From: Hyposmocoma kahamanoa
Taxonomy: Eukaryota > Arthropoda > Insecta > Lepidoptera > Cosmopterigidae
Length of the DNA stretch: 64,000 nt
NCBI RefSeq assembly: GCF_003589595.1
Contig: NW_020653900.1
Span: 4,357,342-4,421,341 of the forward strand
Direction: 5' to 3'
The position numbers and the translations under genes were made by a program. This document shows positions 46,940 through 58,784 of the stretch, piece by piece; the stretch's first letter is position 1; the number at the start of each line of letters is the position of its first letter. Under the pieces are notes generated by a model. The model did no database searches. It saw only the letters and a program-made list of their open reading frames with translations, and had not been told where the DNA came from.

Positions 46940-47050
46940 AAACTATTCTTTCGAATCTACAATCCAGCATATTTGTTTCTATTTTCAAACAAACTAACGT
47001 TTTGGGCACTTTACATGTCCCGTGGTCACGGCTGACTCATTTCCTATATT
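46940..47050. mobile_element. F7 fold-back element, left arm and centre
   Basis: AAAACTATTCTTTCGAATCT, CAAACAAACTAACGTTTTGG and CATGTCCCGTGGTCACGGCT are recognisable; the right arm is lost. Confidence 0.65.
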
Positions 47051-47189
47051 TGAATAGTATTAATGAATTTTAGTAAGTACCACAGTTTTTTTGTAATAGA
47101 TTGGCGCCATTCCGGAATTTCAAATCCGAACTTAGAAAAAAAAACTATTCTATTTTTCGGTCAATTTATCAGCGTCTCTTCGTATTAAC

Positions 47190-47375
47190 CGGCCGTGTTA
47201 ATGGTTTGTTATCTTATGCTGCTTGTTTTTGTTTTGCTGTGTATTATTAAAAGTCGGTTTATCGCTAACGAGCTCGGGCGCTAGCCACGCCGCTTTATTG
47301 ACAGGATTTGTATGAGTTTGCTTGATTAATTTACCGGTAAAACGTTTTGACGGCTAGTGGGATTGTGTTTAAATT
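47190..47375. promoter_or_regulatory. Intronic regulatory candidate
   Basis: A repeat-free patch with AACGAGCTCGGGCGCTAGCC and TGATTAATTTACCGGTAAAA, including an ATTAAT core. Composition and uniqueness in the window are the only evidence. Confidence 0.25.
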
Positions 47376-48025
47376 CAGAATTTTATTTTTTCTTAACCTT
47401 TTGGATTGGAACAGAATTTAAATTTTGCGTTTATATTTTCAAGTAATTTTATAATAGAACCTCATTTGTATAGCTTTCTTATTGGCAGTTAGCGTTGTAA
47501 ATATGATTTTTTTTAAATTGCTAAATGTAATGAAAACAGAATTTTTAGAACAGACAAATTCCCTTCTACAGCTAATATTGAAAAACAACCTATATCAGAT
47601 ATTAAAAATTTATAATACTTACAATATGTTTTCACGCATTCCTGAAACCGCCCTTATTCTAAATTCAAAACACCAGCTTTTTAATGTTAAACTCGACTGT
47701 GGAATTCGGGATCGGCTACATTCAGCCTTTCGAATAAAATACTCGTTTAAGATAAAACACACGATTTATTTGAAGGCTCGAGATATTTCTATATTATGTG
47801 ATGTTTTATTTTGAGTTGCTCTTTAAAATTCCATGTTGGACGACATCGCCGTAAAATTTCGAAAAAATTAGTATAAGATAGACAACGGCTGGCACATATA
47901 TTTAAACAGTCATGTTAATTCTGTTTTAATAAACAAATCACACCATGGTTTTTTGGTCAAAGAGCTTCTACAATAATCAAATAGCTTCTATCAAATTTAT
48001 TATACAATGAGTTAAATTATACAGA
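47376..48025. other. Intronic; an unsupported 110-codon ORF
   Basis: The plus-strand ORF 47482-47814 is one of the longer ones in intron 2, but is AT-driven, rich in Ile, Asn and Lys, and has no motif I recognise. It is not called as a gene. Confidence 0.4.
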
Positions 48026-48029
48026 TTAG

Positions 48030-48160
48030 GTACAGTAAAAGCTTAAATATTGAAAACTAAAACTAGGATTAAATTATATGAATAAAATTGGGTTCCCGCG
48101 GCAAGGTGCCCAAAATGCTGGCAGCTTTCCCCCATTGTACAGCTAATGCATTGGGGAAGG
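48030..48160 (-). mobile_element. F4 retroelement, short 3' fragment
   Basis: Complement contains CATTTTGGGCACCTTGCCGC and GGGAACCCAATTTTATTCAT, then the shared end AATCCTAGTTTTAGTTTTC. Only about 130 bp remain. Confidence 0.72.
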
Positions 48161-48735
48161 CTTTTTCTTTTTTAAATTTCGAAACATACCATAGAAAAGA
48201 AAAGAAAAGAAAAAATATATTCGATATTCTTATTGGAACAATTTAAAAAACCCTCCGTGTTCTCATTAGAAAATGTAATGTTTTCTTCTTCTTGTGGCAA
48301 CTCTATTTACCCTAGATTAGGCGACAATTTTGCCAGTATTGACTAATGTCTTTTTACTTTTCCGCCGAAACGGAAAAACAATATCGTCTGTTAACCATAA
48401 TTGTATGTGAGAAATATCACAGCTTGTATCGCTAGTAGATCACAATCGTACGTGGGGGCAACACGACCCCGAGTATAACTTGACATACACGAACACGTTT
48501 TGTTATAATCTAAATTTCAACATATTTATATTGCTTGTAAATCACAAAACGTAGGTGGAGACACGTCTTCGAGTATAACCCATTTTAATGATAAACTCGA
48601 CTGTAATTTTAACATTCAGCCCTTTACGCATTAGACACTGCTTTTTGCGTCACGAAGTTCATTCGTTCGTTCAGCCAGCGACCCATATGTGTATTGAGAG
48701 AATCTATTCACTGCACCATTTAGTATACTTAGTTT
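48161..48735. other. Intronic, no recognised feature
   Basis: Two partly similar segments, GTACGTGGGGGCAACACGACCC (48450) and GTAGGTGGAGACACGTCTTCG (48550), each followed by GAGTATAAC, suggest an old local duplication of about 100 bp. Confidence 0.4.
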
Positions 48736-48736
48736 T

Positions 48737-48892
48737 TTTTATAACTATCAAGGGACGGGACGAATAACTCGTGCGTCTGGTGGTAAGCAAAAGGCCTATT
48801 CATGACACTTGCCGTGCCACATTGTGCTTTAAATCGTAAAAATCTAAGGGGCACTGCCACTGCTCCATCATCCTAAGACATAAGTTGACAAG
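48737..48892 (-). repeat. R1 repeat, 3' half
   Basis: Plus-strand reading runs from TTTTTTATAACTATCAAGGGACG to CATAAGTTGACAAG, where it is cut and an F7 arm end (48894-48933, ATACGCGATTTTGATCC) follows. Confidence 0.8.
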
Positions 48893-48939
48893 TATACGCG
48901 ATTTTGATCCAAAATAATAGTTTCATTTTTAATACTTAT

Positions 48940-49106
48940 TTTATGATACTAAGTGTCGGGGCGAACAAGTCGTGCACATAGCATTTGCAGAGCCAATCCG
49001 AAACTTCAAAACTGGAACGCAGTAATACTAACATTACTGCTTGGCGGCAGAAATAGGTAGCAGTACTTACCTGGACGAACTCTTTCCCAGGGAGCTGTAC
49101 TGCTAC
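48940..49106 (-). repeat. R1 repeat with large internal deletion
   Basis: Has the 3' end (ATACTAAGTGTCGGGGCGAA) and the 5' end (GGAGCTGTACTGCTACTAAC) but lacks about 150 bp between CGTGCACATAG and CAAAACTGGAACGCAG. The two R1 pieces and the F7 scrap lie within 370 bp. Confidence 0.82.
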
Positions 49107-49204
49107 TAACAAACTCCTTCACAAGGAGCACAAAAGTTTGTACCTACAAAGTTTTGTATAACTTCCGATTGTATAATAAATCCCTAAATTTAACCCATGG
49201 AAAC

Positions 49205-49345
49205 ATCTCAGTACTGGGCGAAGTATGTCCCCCAAAGAGCGGGTCAAGGCCATAATCCAGCACCCGGTCCCAACGCTTGCATCTCACGTAAGTTCGAGTC
49301 CCATTCCTAGCAGAGGCACTGTGTTGAATTGTATGCAATATATAT
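49205..49345 (+). repeat. Possible tRNA-derived SINE head
   Basis: CGTAAGTTCGAGTCCCATTC fits a B box; an A-box-like CAAGGCCATAATCC lies about 40 bp before it. No second copy in the window, so the family cannot be defined. Confidence 0.3.
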
Positions 49346-49392
49346 ATTACTTTAATTAACTTCAACGATAAAGGAAAATACCCCGAGAAGAT

Positions 49393-49665
49393 GCTTCAAA
49401 GTCAAAGTCAAGGTCAAAGTCAAAGTCAAATAATCTGTATTTCATAGTTAAACAAATACATTATAATGTAATTTGCAATATGACGATTTCAAGTCTAATT
49501 GGCTGTATTGATTTAAACACCACTGCTGATTTGTAAGGTAGATTCTCCTGAGAAGAATAAGCAAGAATCTACAGGGGTTGCTCTTTGTAAATAAACATTT
49601 GTACAAATTTACAATATTTATTTCCAATATCCTACATAATCGAGACAACCTGCAAGAGCGAAACG
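49393..49665 (-). repeat. F5 LINE 3' end, longer copy
   Basis: Starts with a (TCAAAG)n-type tail complement at 49394-49430, followed by AATATGACGATTTCAAGTCT, ATTCTCCTGAGAAGAATAAG and GGGTTGCTCTTTGTAAATAA. It continues towards TTTTTGTCATCCAAGTACGT near 49690. Complementary to 52435-52665 for about 200 bp. Confidence 0.78.
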
Positions 49666-49699
49666 GCTCACTTCACTACTACGGATTTTTGTCATCCAA

Positions 49700-50565
49700 G
49701 TACGTAGAATCAACCTTCGGAGACCAGTGAAGAAAAAAGTATATAAATTAAACTTGTAATTCCTATTTATCATGCGGAATAGTTACATTGTCTATCGACC
49801 TCTACGGATAAAGTTATCTATGACAAATGAACAAGGATTATCTTAGGATGGGTTAGAATAAAATTATTAGCTACCGTCCAAATTAATATTGAAGAGATAG
49901 AGTTTATTTGATAAAGTGGATTCACACTTGAATAGATTCTTTACAATTTGTTTTTGTTTTATATGTTTGTGACTGGTAGACTGACACGCCTAATGTGTTT
50001 GAAAAAACATGCTAAGCAAAACTACCGGTTATTCATCAGACATAAGTACAGAAAGTCACAAATTTATTCACAATGTTTTTTGTATTTTATTATGACCAAA
50101 TATTATAACATAATGCATTCGTAATTAAAACCTTTTAGAGTACATTACAATAAAATACAGAGACAAACAAAAGACAATAGACTTTGCATAATAGGGCCAC
50201 ATCTGTAAAATGAAAACTTTTTAGGAGAGATGATGAAATGTTCAGAGTGTCTTTGAGAGATACGTTTAAAGATATTATAGTACATTGTGTATTAAGAGCG
50301 GTAAATAAGTATTAACGAGAGTTTGGTAGAATTATATATTATATAGGCTTGATTCGAGATTTGTCATTTTTACCGCCCTTTTACGTACATTGTTTTTCAC
50401 ACATTTTCTAGGAAAAGATACAACGATAATTTATTTCTTGTATGAATAAATATCGCTTCACAATACAACATTTACGGTGGCGGGTTTGTTTTTTTTTAAA
50501 CAGATTGCCAGCTATTCTTTCATAGATAATACAACTGTATCTAAAATGTAATAAAATGTACATGC
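49700..50565. other. Intronic, no recognised feature
   Basis: AT-rich; no ORF. Confidence 0.5.
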
Positions 50566-50572
50566 ATGCAGC

Positions 50573-51882
50573 CACCATGTATTAGATATAATCAGTCAGA
50601 CCTTGAGGCCACCTGCCTCCAAGGTGGAATTCTTTCCCCTCTATTTCTCCGTTTTCATCAATTTAATTTCTCCTTTCCTCCACAATTCTCACCATCTTTA
50701 TGCAGATGATCTGCAAATATATGCGCAGGCCAAGATTAACTGCCTGGATGATGCGATACTAGCGCTTAATGAAGATCTGCGGCGTACCTATTGCTGATTG
50801 GTCAAGTAAGTTTGGCATCAGTGTCAAACTAAGTAAGTGCCAAGGTAGTGTTATGGGTAGTTCTCATGCTTTGACTAGGTTGGACATGAGCTCTGTCGCG
50901 TCTCTTTTTTATAACGATACACCTATTGTATTCGCACCTCATGTTGTGAATCTGGAACTACACATTGATAGTACTTTAAGCTGGAAACCTCAGATTGACT
51001 CCATTAGTCAGAAGATCATTGGTACCTTAAGCTCGTTCGACCAATTCAAACACTTTCTTCCCATCTCAACAAAAATCCTCTTAGTACAGGCCACTGTTTT
51101 TCCTATCTTTGATTATGCTGATGTATGTTATTTTGATATCACCCAGGAACTTCTCAACAAATTGGATCGCTTGCTCAATAGTTGCATTTGCTTTATTTAT
51201 GGACTTCGAAAATTTTCACGTCGCAATAAGCTGAAGTGGCTTACGATTCGCCAGGGTCGTGATTTGAGAATACTTTCCACTTTTTACTCTATCATCAATG
51301 ATAAATGTGCACCTGGAAATTTGAAATGTAAATTTCAATATTTGGGTGCATCCCATAATCGCAATCTTCACTCAGACAGCAAATTGACTCTTTTAATTCC
51401 TTCTCACCGCACTGGTTTTCTATCTAACTCATTTATTCTTCAAGCAATACGACTCTGGAACGCTCCACCGCCCCATATTTGAAAGCGCCGAATAAACTAG
51501 CTTTCAAGCAATTAGTCCGCGGCTTCATAATGGAGTCTCAATCTACGTCTCATTAGTCTAACATTGTTATATATAAATATGTATATATTAAATATATGTG
51601 TATGTATTATATATTATGTATTTATGTATATATAGGTTGCTTATATAAGTATATAGTTGGTCATATAATATTATATGCTATATTTATATTGTGTTTAAAC
51701 TATATATTATAATTATTTATAAATCTTCCTATCTGTTTTAATTATCATGTTATGCACCTCTGTCATTTATTTTGAACCCAGCTCTCCGGTTACCTGGTAG
51801 AGAATGCCTAATGGCATTAATTTGTACTATTTTGTGTGCAATTAAGTTTAAATAAATAAATAAAATAAATATAAAATAAAGC
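50573..51882 (+). mobile_element. 5'-truncated LINE (CR1/Jockey-like group) with 3' tail
   Basis: Carries the second half of ORF2, a 3'UTR and a tail of AAATAAATA-type units (51847-51882). The UTR has ACCTGGTAGAGAATGCCTAA and TGGCATTAATTTGTACTATT, a combination I associate with lepidopteran LINEs. The 5' border lies in AT-rich DNA between about 50500 and 50600. Clade assignment within the Jockey/CR1 group is not settled. Confidence 0.88.
50623..51556 (+). pseudogene. LINE ORF2 fragment: RT palm to C-terminus
   Basis: Begins in the QGGILSPL motif region at about 50623; a 1-nt shift follows, then FSVFINLISPFLHN and the catalytic HLYADDLQIY (YADD box) at 50688-50717. A second frame change at 50770-50800 leads to IADWSSKFGISV and then an open stretch to 51482, ending LWNAPPPHI. 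A third shift restores KAPNKLAFKQLVRGFIMES and the natural stop at 51554. The upstream RT motifs and endonuclease are absent, so it is inactive. Confidence 0.88.
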
Positions 51883-51884
51883 AG

Positions 51885-52430
51885 AATTTGGTAAGTTTAG
51901 TAAAGTACCTATAGTTAAATTGCAATTGTTTCGTTTTTCTTTTGTATTTTGAAGCTTATGCGAAATATGTACATTCATATTTTTTGAGCATAAAACTTTT
52001 TGTTTAATCTTGGCGTATAAGAGAAGTACAGTGTAAATAAAATTAAAAATCTATTACCGCCCTGAGACGGTAATGTAATGAAAAAGCTCGTTGGCCTAAT
52101 TTATGACATTACGGTTGACTTTACCTGCATACATATCATGACACTGTTTACGGGCAAATGTGTGCAAAATATTCGTACACTAGCGTCACAGTACATTTAT
52201 GAAAATGTAATTAATGTTAACAAGAACAGTATTTTTTCCGAAAAATAACATAACATTAATACAAAGAATGAAAATAAACTAGCTGTTCTTGATACACAAA
52301 GTCACAAATTCATTTAAGGGGCAATGAAGACGCTACTTTATTAATATTCCTGTTGACATTCGAACTTTGCCATTTACGAGGTTTAAAACTACAATGAAAC
52401 CAAAACTTTATATTAAAGGTTTTTATACAG
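51885..52430. other. Intronic, no recognised feature
   Basis: AT-rich; nothing supported. Confidence 0.5.
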
Positions 52431-52434
52431 GTTT

Positions 52435-52665
52435 TGCGTAATTGGATGACAAAAATCCGTGGTAGGGACCCGTTTAGTTCCTGCAGGTATTCTCAATCTA
52501 AGATGTTTGAAATAAATATTGTAAAAGATAAATGTATATTTATAAAGAGCAACCCCTTCTTGCTCATTCTTCTCAAGAGAATCTGCCTTGCAAATAAACA
52601 GTAGAGTGTAATCAATATGACGATTTTAAGTGTAATTTTTTACCTATGAAAAAAATATTGTTTTG
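52435..52665 (+). repeat. F5 LINE 3' region without TTTGAC tail
   Basis: ATTGGATGACAAAAATCCGT, AAAGAGCAACCCCTTCTTGC, TCTCAAGAGAATCTGCCTTG and AATATGACGATTTTAAGTGT follow the reverse of the copy at 49393. It ends TTACCTATGAAAAAAATATTG. Confidence 0.78.
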
Positions 52666-52669
52666 CATT

Positions 52670-53355
52670 TTTGATTTTTTTGAATTCTGGCTTATTGCTT
52701 GATCGCAATAACGTGCATGTAATCTTGGTGTTGGACTTGGAAAGAGACAGATAATTCAAATTAGGAATTTGAATTCAAATTTAGAAATAAAATAAAAGTC
52801 TCCTATTCCTTTAGAACAACAAACAATTTATGTCGACTTCCAAACAATACAAAGACCTTAAGATCCACACCAATGCTTTATCTCAAACGATAAGCAAATG
52901 ACATCGTAATAAATGAGGTATAGATAAAACACATCGATTCTTGCTTAATAAGTCGATGTTGAAAATCGATTGTATATGGTAGTCAATTGAATTATGTTCT
53001 TTTCTTAAATGTCAAAAGCATTCGTGTTGACCATTTGTATTTGATCACTGTGGAAAGCATCGATTTATGTGGCGAAAGTGGAAATATAATTACATTATTT
53101 CATGGTGTTGTTGTGTCTTTTTTTAGGCTAGCAATATTTGTACTATAGTACCGGCACGCCGCTCATCAAGTTTCGTATTAATTCATAACTACGTTGAAGG
53201 AGCTAATTGCTGTGCTGTATTGTTGTCAATGGTGACGTGCAGTAAACTTTATGAATGTATAATTTTACGACCCAACTCGGCATTTGTTTATTGAAATTTG
53301 ATTTTTTCTCATCTAATATGATCATCTAATACGTTTGTCACTTTTTTTTTTAAAC
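52670..53355. other. Intronic, no recognised feature
   Basis: Contains several ATCGAT words (52930-53060) and no ORF. Confidence 0.5.
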
Positions 53356-53356
53356 G

Positions 53357-53505
53357 CATACTCTCAACATAGCCCCGCACTAGGGAAACCCTGTGTTGTC
53401 GGTGCCATGGACACACACATAGACAACCAAAAATTACACCCAAACTCAAGAGATAAATAAATGTAGGCCATACAAATATTTCTCCCGGCCCGGGAATCGA
53501 ACCTT
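53357..53505 (-). repeat. S2 SINE, head-truncated
   Basis: CGCATACTCTCAACATAGCC, ACTAGGGAAACCCTGTGTTG, GAGATAAATAAATGTAGGCC and the B box side CCCGGGAATCGAACCTTAT are clear; the A-box side is missing. Confidence 0.82.
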
Positions 53506-53745
53506 ATACAAAACAAACCGAACCGAATACAAAACAAAGCAGTTTCGAATTGACGATATATTAAGTAAACATTTTTACTTTCGTTTTATTAAAACTTTTT
53601 AATCAGCTACCCCTTTAATACTAGTTATAAATCTAAAAAGTTATAGATGCGACTTGCTTTTGATTATATTTTTTTTCGTTAATGAATTGAGATTTGACCT
53701 CACTATTGTGACCTGTCAAAACGGCCATCATACCGTGCTGGTTCT

Positions 53746-53779
53746 GCATCGAGTATATAACCAGAAATAGAGACGAAAT
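53746..53779 (+). repeat. 34-bp perfect inverted repeat, left arm
   Basis: GCATCGAGTATATAACCAGA and the 14 bases after it are exactly complementary to 54218-54251. The sequence between the arms (about 440 bp) is not self-complementary. Confidence 0.95.
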
Positions 53780-54217
53780 AAGGGCCATATATTCCTGGTA
53801 ACATATTAGCGATACAGCTCTTATAAATATCAACTCTCGTTTGCATTGAAATATAGACAGGCCAACTACTGACCTGTGTGTACGTCTCCGTGTATTCCAA
53901 AAAATATTCTGTATTTGTTGTAATAAAGATAATATCTCTAACAATGCCGTGCTGTTATATTCGGTGGTGTGGGAAAAACAGCAAAACATCTAATTACAAA
54001 ACAAAAGGAATCACATTTCATCGGTAATTAAATATTAAATATGTAATTTTGCAATTTTCGTCCATTATAGCAAAGCTCAAGTTAACTGGTCGATTTGAAG
54101 TGAAACAGTTGACGACACCCGTCAATTGTTTCGAACTCGGGCTAGCCAATCGGAGTGCTGTTGTCACAGTAATGATATGGCAGAATAGTTTTCAAACAAA
54201 TTAAATGAAATAAAAAC

Positions 54218-54251
54218 ATTTCGTCTCTATTTCTGGTTATATACTCGATGC
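54218..54251 (-). repeat. 34-bp perfect inverted repeat, right arm
   Basis: Exact complement of 53746-53779; similarity weakens a few bases outside the arm (CGGTTCTG against GGTTCTG). Confidence 0.95.
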
Positions 54252-54419
54252 GGTTCTGTAACTGTAGTTTCCAAAATATATTATAAAGACTTCTTTTAAA
54301 ACATAATACACACATATTCATAATAATAAGTTGGAAGCATCTCGATCTGCGCGAGATCATCAGTTTGTGTGTTGTGGCGTCCATTTAAACAATCCCATTG
54401 TTTTATCGGCGAACGGGTA

Positions 54420-54500
54420 AAGAACTGAAGGGATTAGATTTCTGTGACCTGTCGCTTTCAGTACAAATGCAAAGACATTGACATTCTGCCTGTCACAATT
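54420..54500. other. Segment related to 4505-4560
   Basis: AAGGGATTAGATTTCTGTGA followed by CCTGTCGCTTTCAGTACAAA resembles the upstream block at 4505-4560. Ancient repeat or duplicated element. Confidence 0.45.
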
Positions 54501-54629
54501 TCGACTAATTTTCTGCCCAACTTCTGACAGAGTTGTCGTTTAAATCTCTATTTCTACCCGTCAAACTTTTGACAAGTAATTAGTATAAACAAATGTTTAA
54601 TGGCAATACTGAGTCGTAAAGACATTATA

Positions 54630-54880
54630 TTTAGTAGCAGTAGAGCTCTTTGAGAAAGGGTGGAGTTCAGGGAAGTACTGCCACTTTACCTGTTTCTGCC
54701 TCCAAGCTGTAATGCACATATTAGAGGCACATGGGACATATCAACTTAAGTATCAGGCTAACGGACGTGTCCCTCAGATTACGATTTAAAGCTGTGATTG
54801 GCATTGCAACTGTTACGGACAGTTGCGTCGCTTACCACCAGGCGCACGACTTGTTAGTCACTTGGTAGCATAAAAAATAT
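54630..54880 (+). repeat. R1 repeat with internal deletion
   Basis: Start TTTAGTAGCAGTAGAGCTCT is well kept; the GCATTACTGCGTTCCGGTTT to GAAATTACA part is deleted at about 54720; end TTGTTAGTCACTTGGTAGCA plus A-run. Confidence 0.85.
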
Positions 54881-54884
54881 AAAT

Positions 54885-55268
54885 GCCATCAGTTTGTCTT
54901 ACAACTTAGGTATTTCGTAAGCAGAATGTTCAAAACAAATCAACCCAGACATCATAATTTATTCGTAACTATAGTTTGGTATACTTGTTTCACCAACATT
55001 TTCGCTGTCAATTGTGACACTAAAAATTAAGCTGTATAAACACTATAGGTCTATAGCTATGCGTATGAGTAGATATAGAGCATCACGCAGGCGGTAACAC
55101 GGGTAGCAGGGGAGTTAAATATTGTATGAGGTACACAACTCCGCAGTTTGAACCATGTATTATTAACTGCGGTGGAAGAAGGGCCTTTTTACATGCATTG
55201 TTCGCTTTATTGCCTATTTTTCTGACTTTTACTGTTATGTACAAACTTAGTTGATAGGAGAATGTGTA
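54885..55268. other. Intronic, no recognised feature
   Basis: Nothing supported. Confidence 0.5.
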
Positions 55269-55269
55269 T

Positions 55270-55567
55270 TTTTTATGATACTATGTGACGGGACGAACAA
55301 GTCGTGCGCCTGATGGTAAGCGACACGCCTGTCCATAACAATTGCAGTGTTTTAAATCGCAAAGATCTGAGGGGAACTGCCACTGCGCCCGTGACCCTGA
55401 GACATAGGTTGAAAAGTCCCATGTGCCTGTAACTTCACCAGCACCCTTACCTTCCAAAATCGGAACACAATAATGCTGACATTACTGCTTGGCGGCAGAA
55501 ATAGGTAAGGTGGGCAGTACTTCCCTGGAGGAACTCTTTCACAAGGAGGTCTACTGCCACTGCTGTT
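55270..55567 (-). repeat. R1 repeat, full-length reverse copy
   Basis: The best reverse copy: T-rich start TTTTTTATGATACTATGTGAC, complete middle with CACTGCGCCCGTGACCCTGA, and end AAGGAGGTCTACTGCCACTG. Confidence 0.9.
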
Positions 55568-55569
55568 AT

Positions 55570-57445
55570 GTTTATCTTTTGAAAAATTGATGTGTAGTCT
55601 ACTCGTACATGGTAAAGGGTTAATTTTAAAATACTAACAACCTTGCAGGACTAGATTATTAAGACTATAAAACAACAACTTTCGTACCAAGACTTTTGAC
55701 AAAACATGATAAAAATACCAAAAACAAACTTAAGTTAGTTTTTGCTTTCTGATACTTTTTAGATCTTTAATTTGGTGATAAGGTAGCAAACTCAAATGTG
55801 CAAGCGTCCTCTCCGAGGACTCCCGCGTTTTGCACAGAATTAACACCGTTTAGAGCGATCTGTTTAAATATTTTTATTTTTGTATGAAAGTAAAATCTGA
55901 CAAATTACTAAAAGTTATGTAACGAAAGTTGTTGTTTATGATGTTAGTAAAAAAGTTCTGCTACGTTGTTCGCATTTTATAAATAAACCTGTATACATAG
56001 CCACAGGTTCAAGGTAACCCCGTTTGTATATACGGACCTCAACGAGCAATGTAAAAAATAAAAATTTCATTGGTAAAATTTTCACCAATGATTTTGAAAT
56101 GGTAAAACATATAGGCATATGGCATTACTACCCGCTTTATCATAATTAACGCAAACGACATTTTTAGCGAAATTAAGATAATAATATATCTAGGATCAAC
56201 AACATGAGATCTACAATCCCCTATAAGTGTTTTTTTAATATCTTATTTAGTTTCAGTTTTATTTATTGTTAAGCAAAATCAGCGTAATTGAAAACAAAAA
56301 AATATATATTTCCACCTCACTAGGCTTTCTTTCTCATTGTAAATCTGCGCGCAAAGGCGTTTTTTGCTCGCTAGAGTGGAAAAGGTTTCTGAAATTCGAA
56401 CTTGGCGCTGGACTGGGCGGGGTGCCCCTAACTTTTTTTTCGATGAAAAAAAAAGATAATGCCATGTCGCACATTACTTATTTTTTAATAGAAATTCGTT
56501 GGTATATTCTATTCTTATTATTGTTGACATTAAATTGACAATGGTACCTGATTGTTATTATTAAATTATTTTAATTCGTCGAAGAATTAAAATAATTTCA
56601 ATAAACACTTAATCGCGTAAAATTATAAGTACAAGCAAGAATAAAAATTGATGAGGTGCAAATTCAGGACGGTAAACTTTTTGTTTTGATTAAAAAAAGT
56701 GATGTTTTGTAATTCAACTGTTTTTCTTTCATCTACCATTTTCCTCGCTAGTGAGGTGAAAAGTTGTATGTTTCGGTCGGCTGCAAAATTGTTCTGCGTC
56801 TCGTGACTTGAAACCCTCCTTACGCTCAGGAATCTATTTTTTAATCTTAGTTTCCTCCGTTTGCTTAGGTTTCAATACAAGCACTCGCGTTAAACAATAA
56901 CTTTGCAGCCTTGCATAACAAATAACTATTATTTATTGAGCAATGGCTACAGAGTCATCAGCCCAAACAAACAATTAAGAAACTCAAAACGCAATAATAC
57001 GTAAACTAAAATTTTAACGGTTATAAAAACTGTTACTATTAAAATCCTCCAATAAAAAAACTCTAGGTGCCAATAGCTCGAATGTTGGTAACTTTGCGCA
57101 AATGGGTTAGTCATTATCTATCTAAATATAAATTATATAGCCTTTTCAATCAAACTTTCACATTTACTACATAAGGTTTATTATATATTAATAAAGTGGA
57201 CGGAAGCAACGTGTATTGTAAACCATACAGGTATACAATTCGAAAGACTGTTTCGATAGCCGTGGTGGTTAAATGCGAAAAGTAAACGAAACTGTGATAC
57301 AGCAAAAAAAAGTTACACACAGATAACGTGCTTTTAAACCTAAGGGTAAAATGTACGGCACTGGGTTGAACAATAGAAAAGTAACATCCATGTTTTCTGG
57401 TATTGGATAAAAGCTTTTCTTTTCTTTATGTTGTCAACGTAAAGC
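55570..57445. other. Intronic, no recognised feature
   Basis: A short inverted word pair, AATTATTTTAATTCGTCGAA and GAATTAAAATAATTTC (56561-56600), forms a hairpin of about 16 bp. ORFs at 55936 and 56266 are AT-driven and unsupported. Confidence 0.45.
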
Positions 57446-57446
57446 A

Positions 57447-57722
57447 TTTTTTTATAATATCAAGTGACGGCACGAACAAGTCGTGCTCCTGGTGGTAAGC
57501 GATACGTCTGTCCAAAGCAGCTGCAGTGGCACTCAGAGCTTTAATTCGCAGAGACCTGAGGGACACTGCCACTGCGCCCGTCACCCTGAGATATAAGTTG
57601 ACAAGTCTCATGTGCCCGTATTTTCAAAACTGGAACGCATTCCTGCTTGGCGGCAGAAGTAGGTAAGGTAGCAGTAAGTGCTTCACTGGATGAACTCTTT
57701 AAGAGGGACCTCAACTATTACT
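57447..57722 (-). repeat. R1 repeat, reverse, small deletions
   Basis: From TTTTTTATAATATCAAGTGACG to CCTCAACTATTACTACTT. The segment with TTTCACCAGCACCCTTACCC is lost at about 57620. Confidence 0.86.
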
Positions 57723-57724
57723 AC

Positions 57725-58735
57725 TTCATTAGACTGGAGTGTAGCAAACTTTACGAAATACGTAACTTCGGGGATAGTGCAATTACGCGGAACTAGCATT
57801 GGATTATGAGTTTCCATTTCGGTAATTTAGTGACCAAATCTAATCTGTGTAATAGGTGTGGCAACCAAATTAGAGTGATTCAAGGGAATCTATTGTTATT
57901 AGTCCGTGGACAAAATAAATTAATGCTTGCTGTGCAAAAATGATAGTCGTAGCCATTGAAATAACAAAGTAATAACGTTAAATCCCTCTCATGTAAAAGT
58001 TGGTTTACTGCAGATACGCGCCGTTTACCAATGCTACATACGCGTATTTGCAATATCCTCGACGGTAACCTACCCAAGTTTCCATCATAAATGAACCTAT
58101 TCACCTTTCTGAATATTACAGATTGCCTATCTTGAAACGAAACTACACTCAACATTGTTATAAAATCGATATTGTAACGATCGCACCAAAACCAATCCCC
58201 GTCTATTTACACATTCTAAAGGTTCATTCGTTTCACGAAATCGATTCCCAATACCGACAACTCGAATCGGAATAATCGGTATCACGATCTCCGCCGGTAA
58301 CACTAACACGTTGGTAATCGGTAACACATAATAGTTTAATAGCCCACCAATGGGAACACTGGAAGGGAGTTTACTTATTCACTATCCGTGCTTCATTTTC
58401 TCTGTGTAATTCTTTTCTCGTGTATAAGTGAATATTAAAACTCTCAGAATTAGGGTGCCTATACGAATAATGTACAATGAAGAAAGTGCCCTTATTCCGT
58501 ATACCAAAAGTCTGATTTCGCATTTTTCTCTATTTCTTTTAATTTTCACAAAATGTTTGCGTCGATTATATTGCGGCTATACGATATTATACGCTATCTA
58601 GACGCAGCAAAGTTGAAATTGTTTTATTCGTTTTGCAAATGTGTCTTTCTGAAATATAGTAGGTTGAATGTCTCCAGGATAATTGCAGTTTGTAGGCTGT
58701 CTCCTCAGGAATTAAGGAGCAAATCCGTAAGCTGA
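57725..58735. other. Intronic, less AT-rich block at 58140-58330
   Basis: 58160-58320 has several ATCG words (TAACGATCGCACCAAAACCA; CGAATCGGAATAATCGGTAT). No ORF with family features; regulatory potential unknown. Confidence 0.35.
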
Positions 58736-58740
58736 TTGAT

Positions 58741-58784
58741 ACAATCGGAGGGGTACAACAGGGATGCGTGTTGGGCCCCAGTTA
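58741..58784 (+). pseudogene. Tiny reverse-transcriptase motif remnant
   Basis: TIGGVQQGCVLGPS then stop. GVQQGCVLGP fits the conserved RT motif that precedes the FADD/YADD box in LINEs. Nothing recognisable follows, so this is a relic at best and could be chance. Confidence 0.35.

Noticed and set aside
47482..47814. 110-codon plus-strand ORF
   Set aside because: AT-driven composition, no motif, no splice or promoter context; chance ORF.
53633..53989. 118-codon minus-strand ORF
   Set aside because: Crosses one arm of the 34-bp inverted repeat, no family motif, and starts in low-complexity AT-rich DNA.
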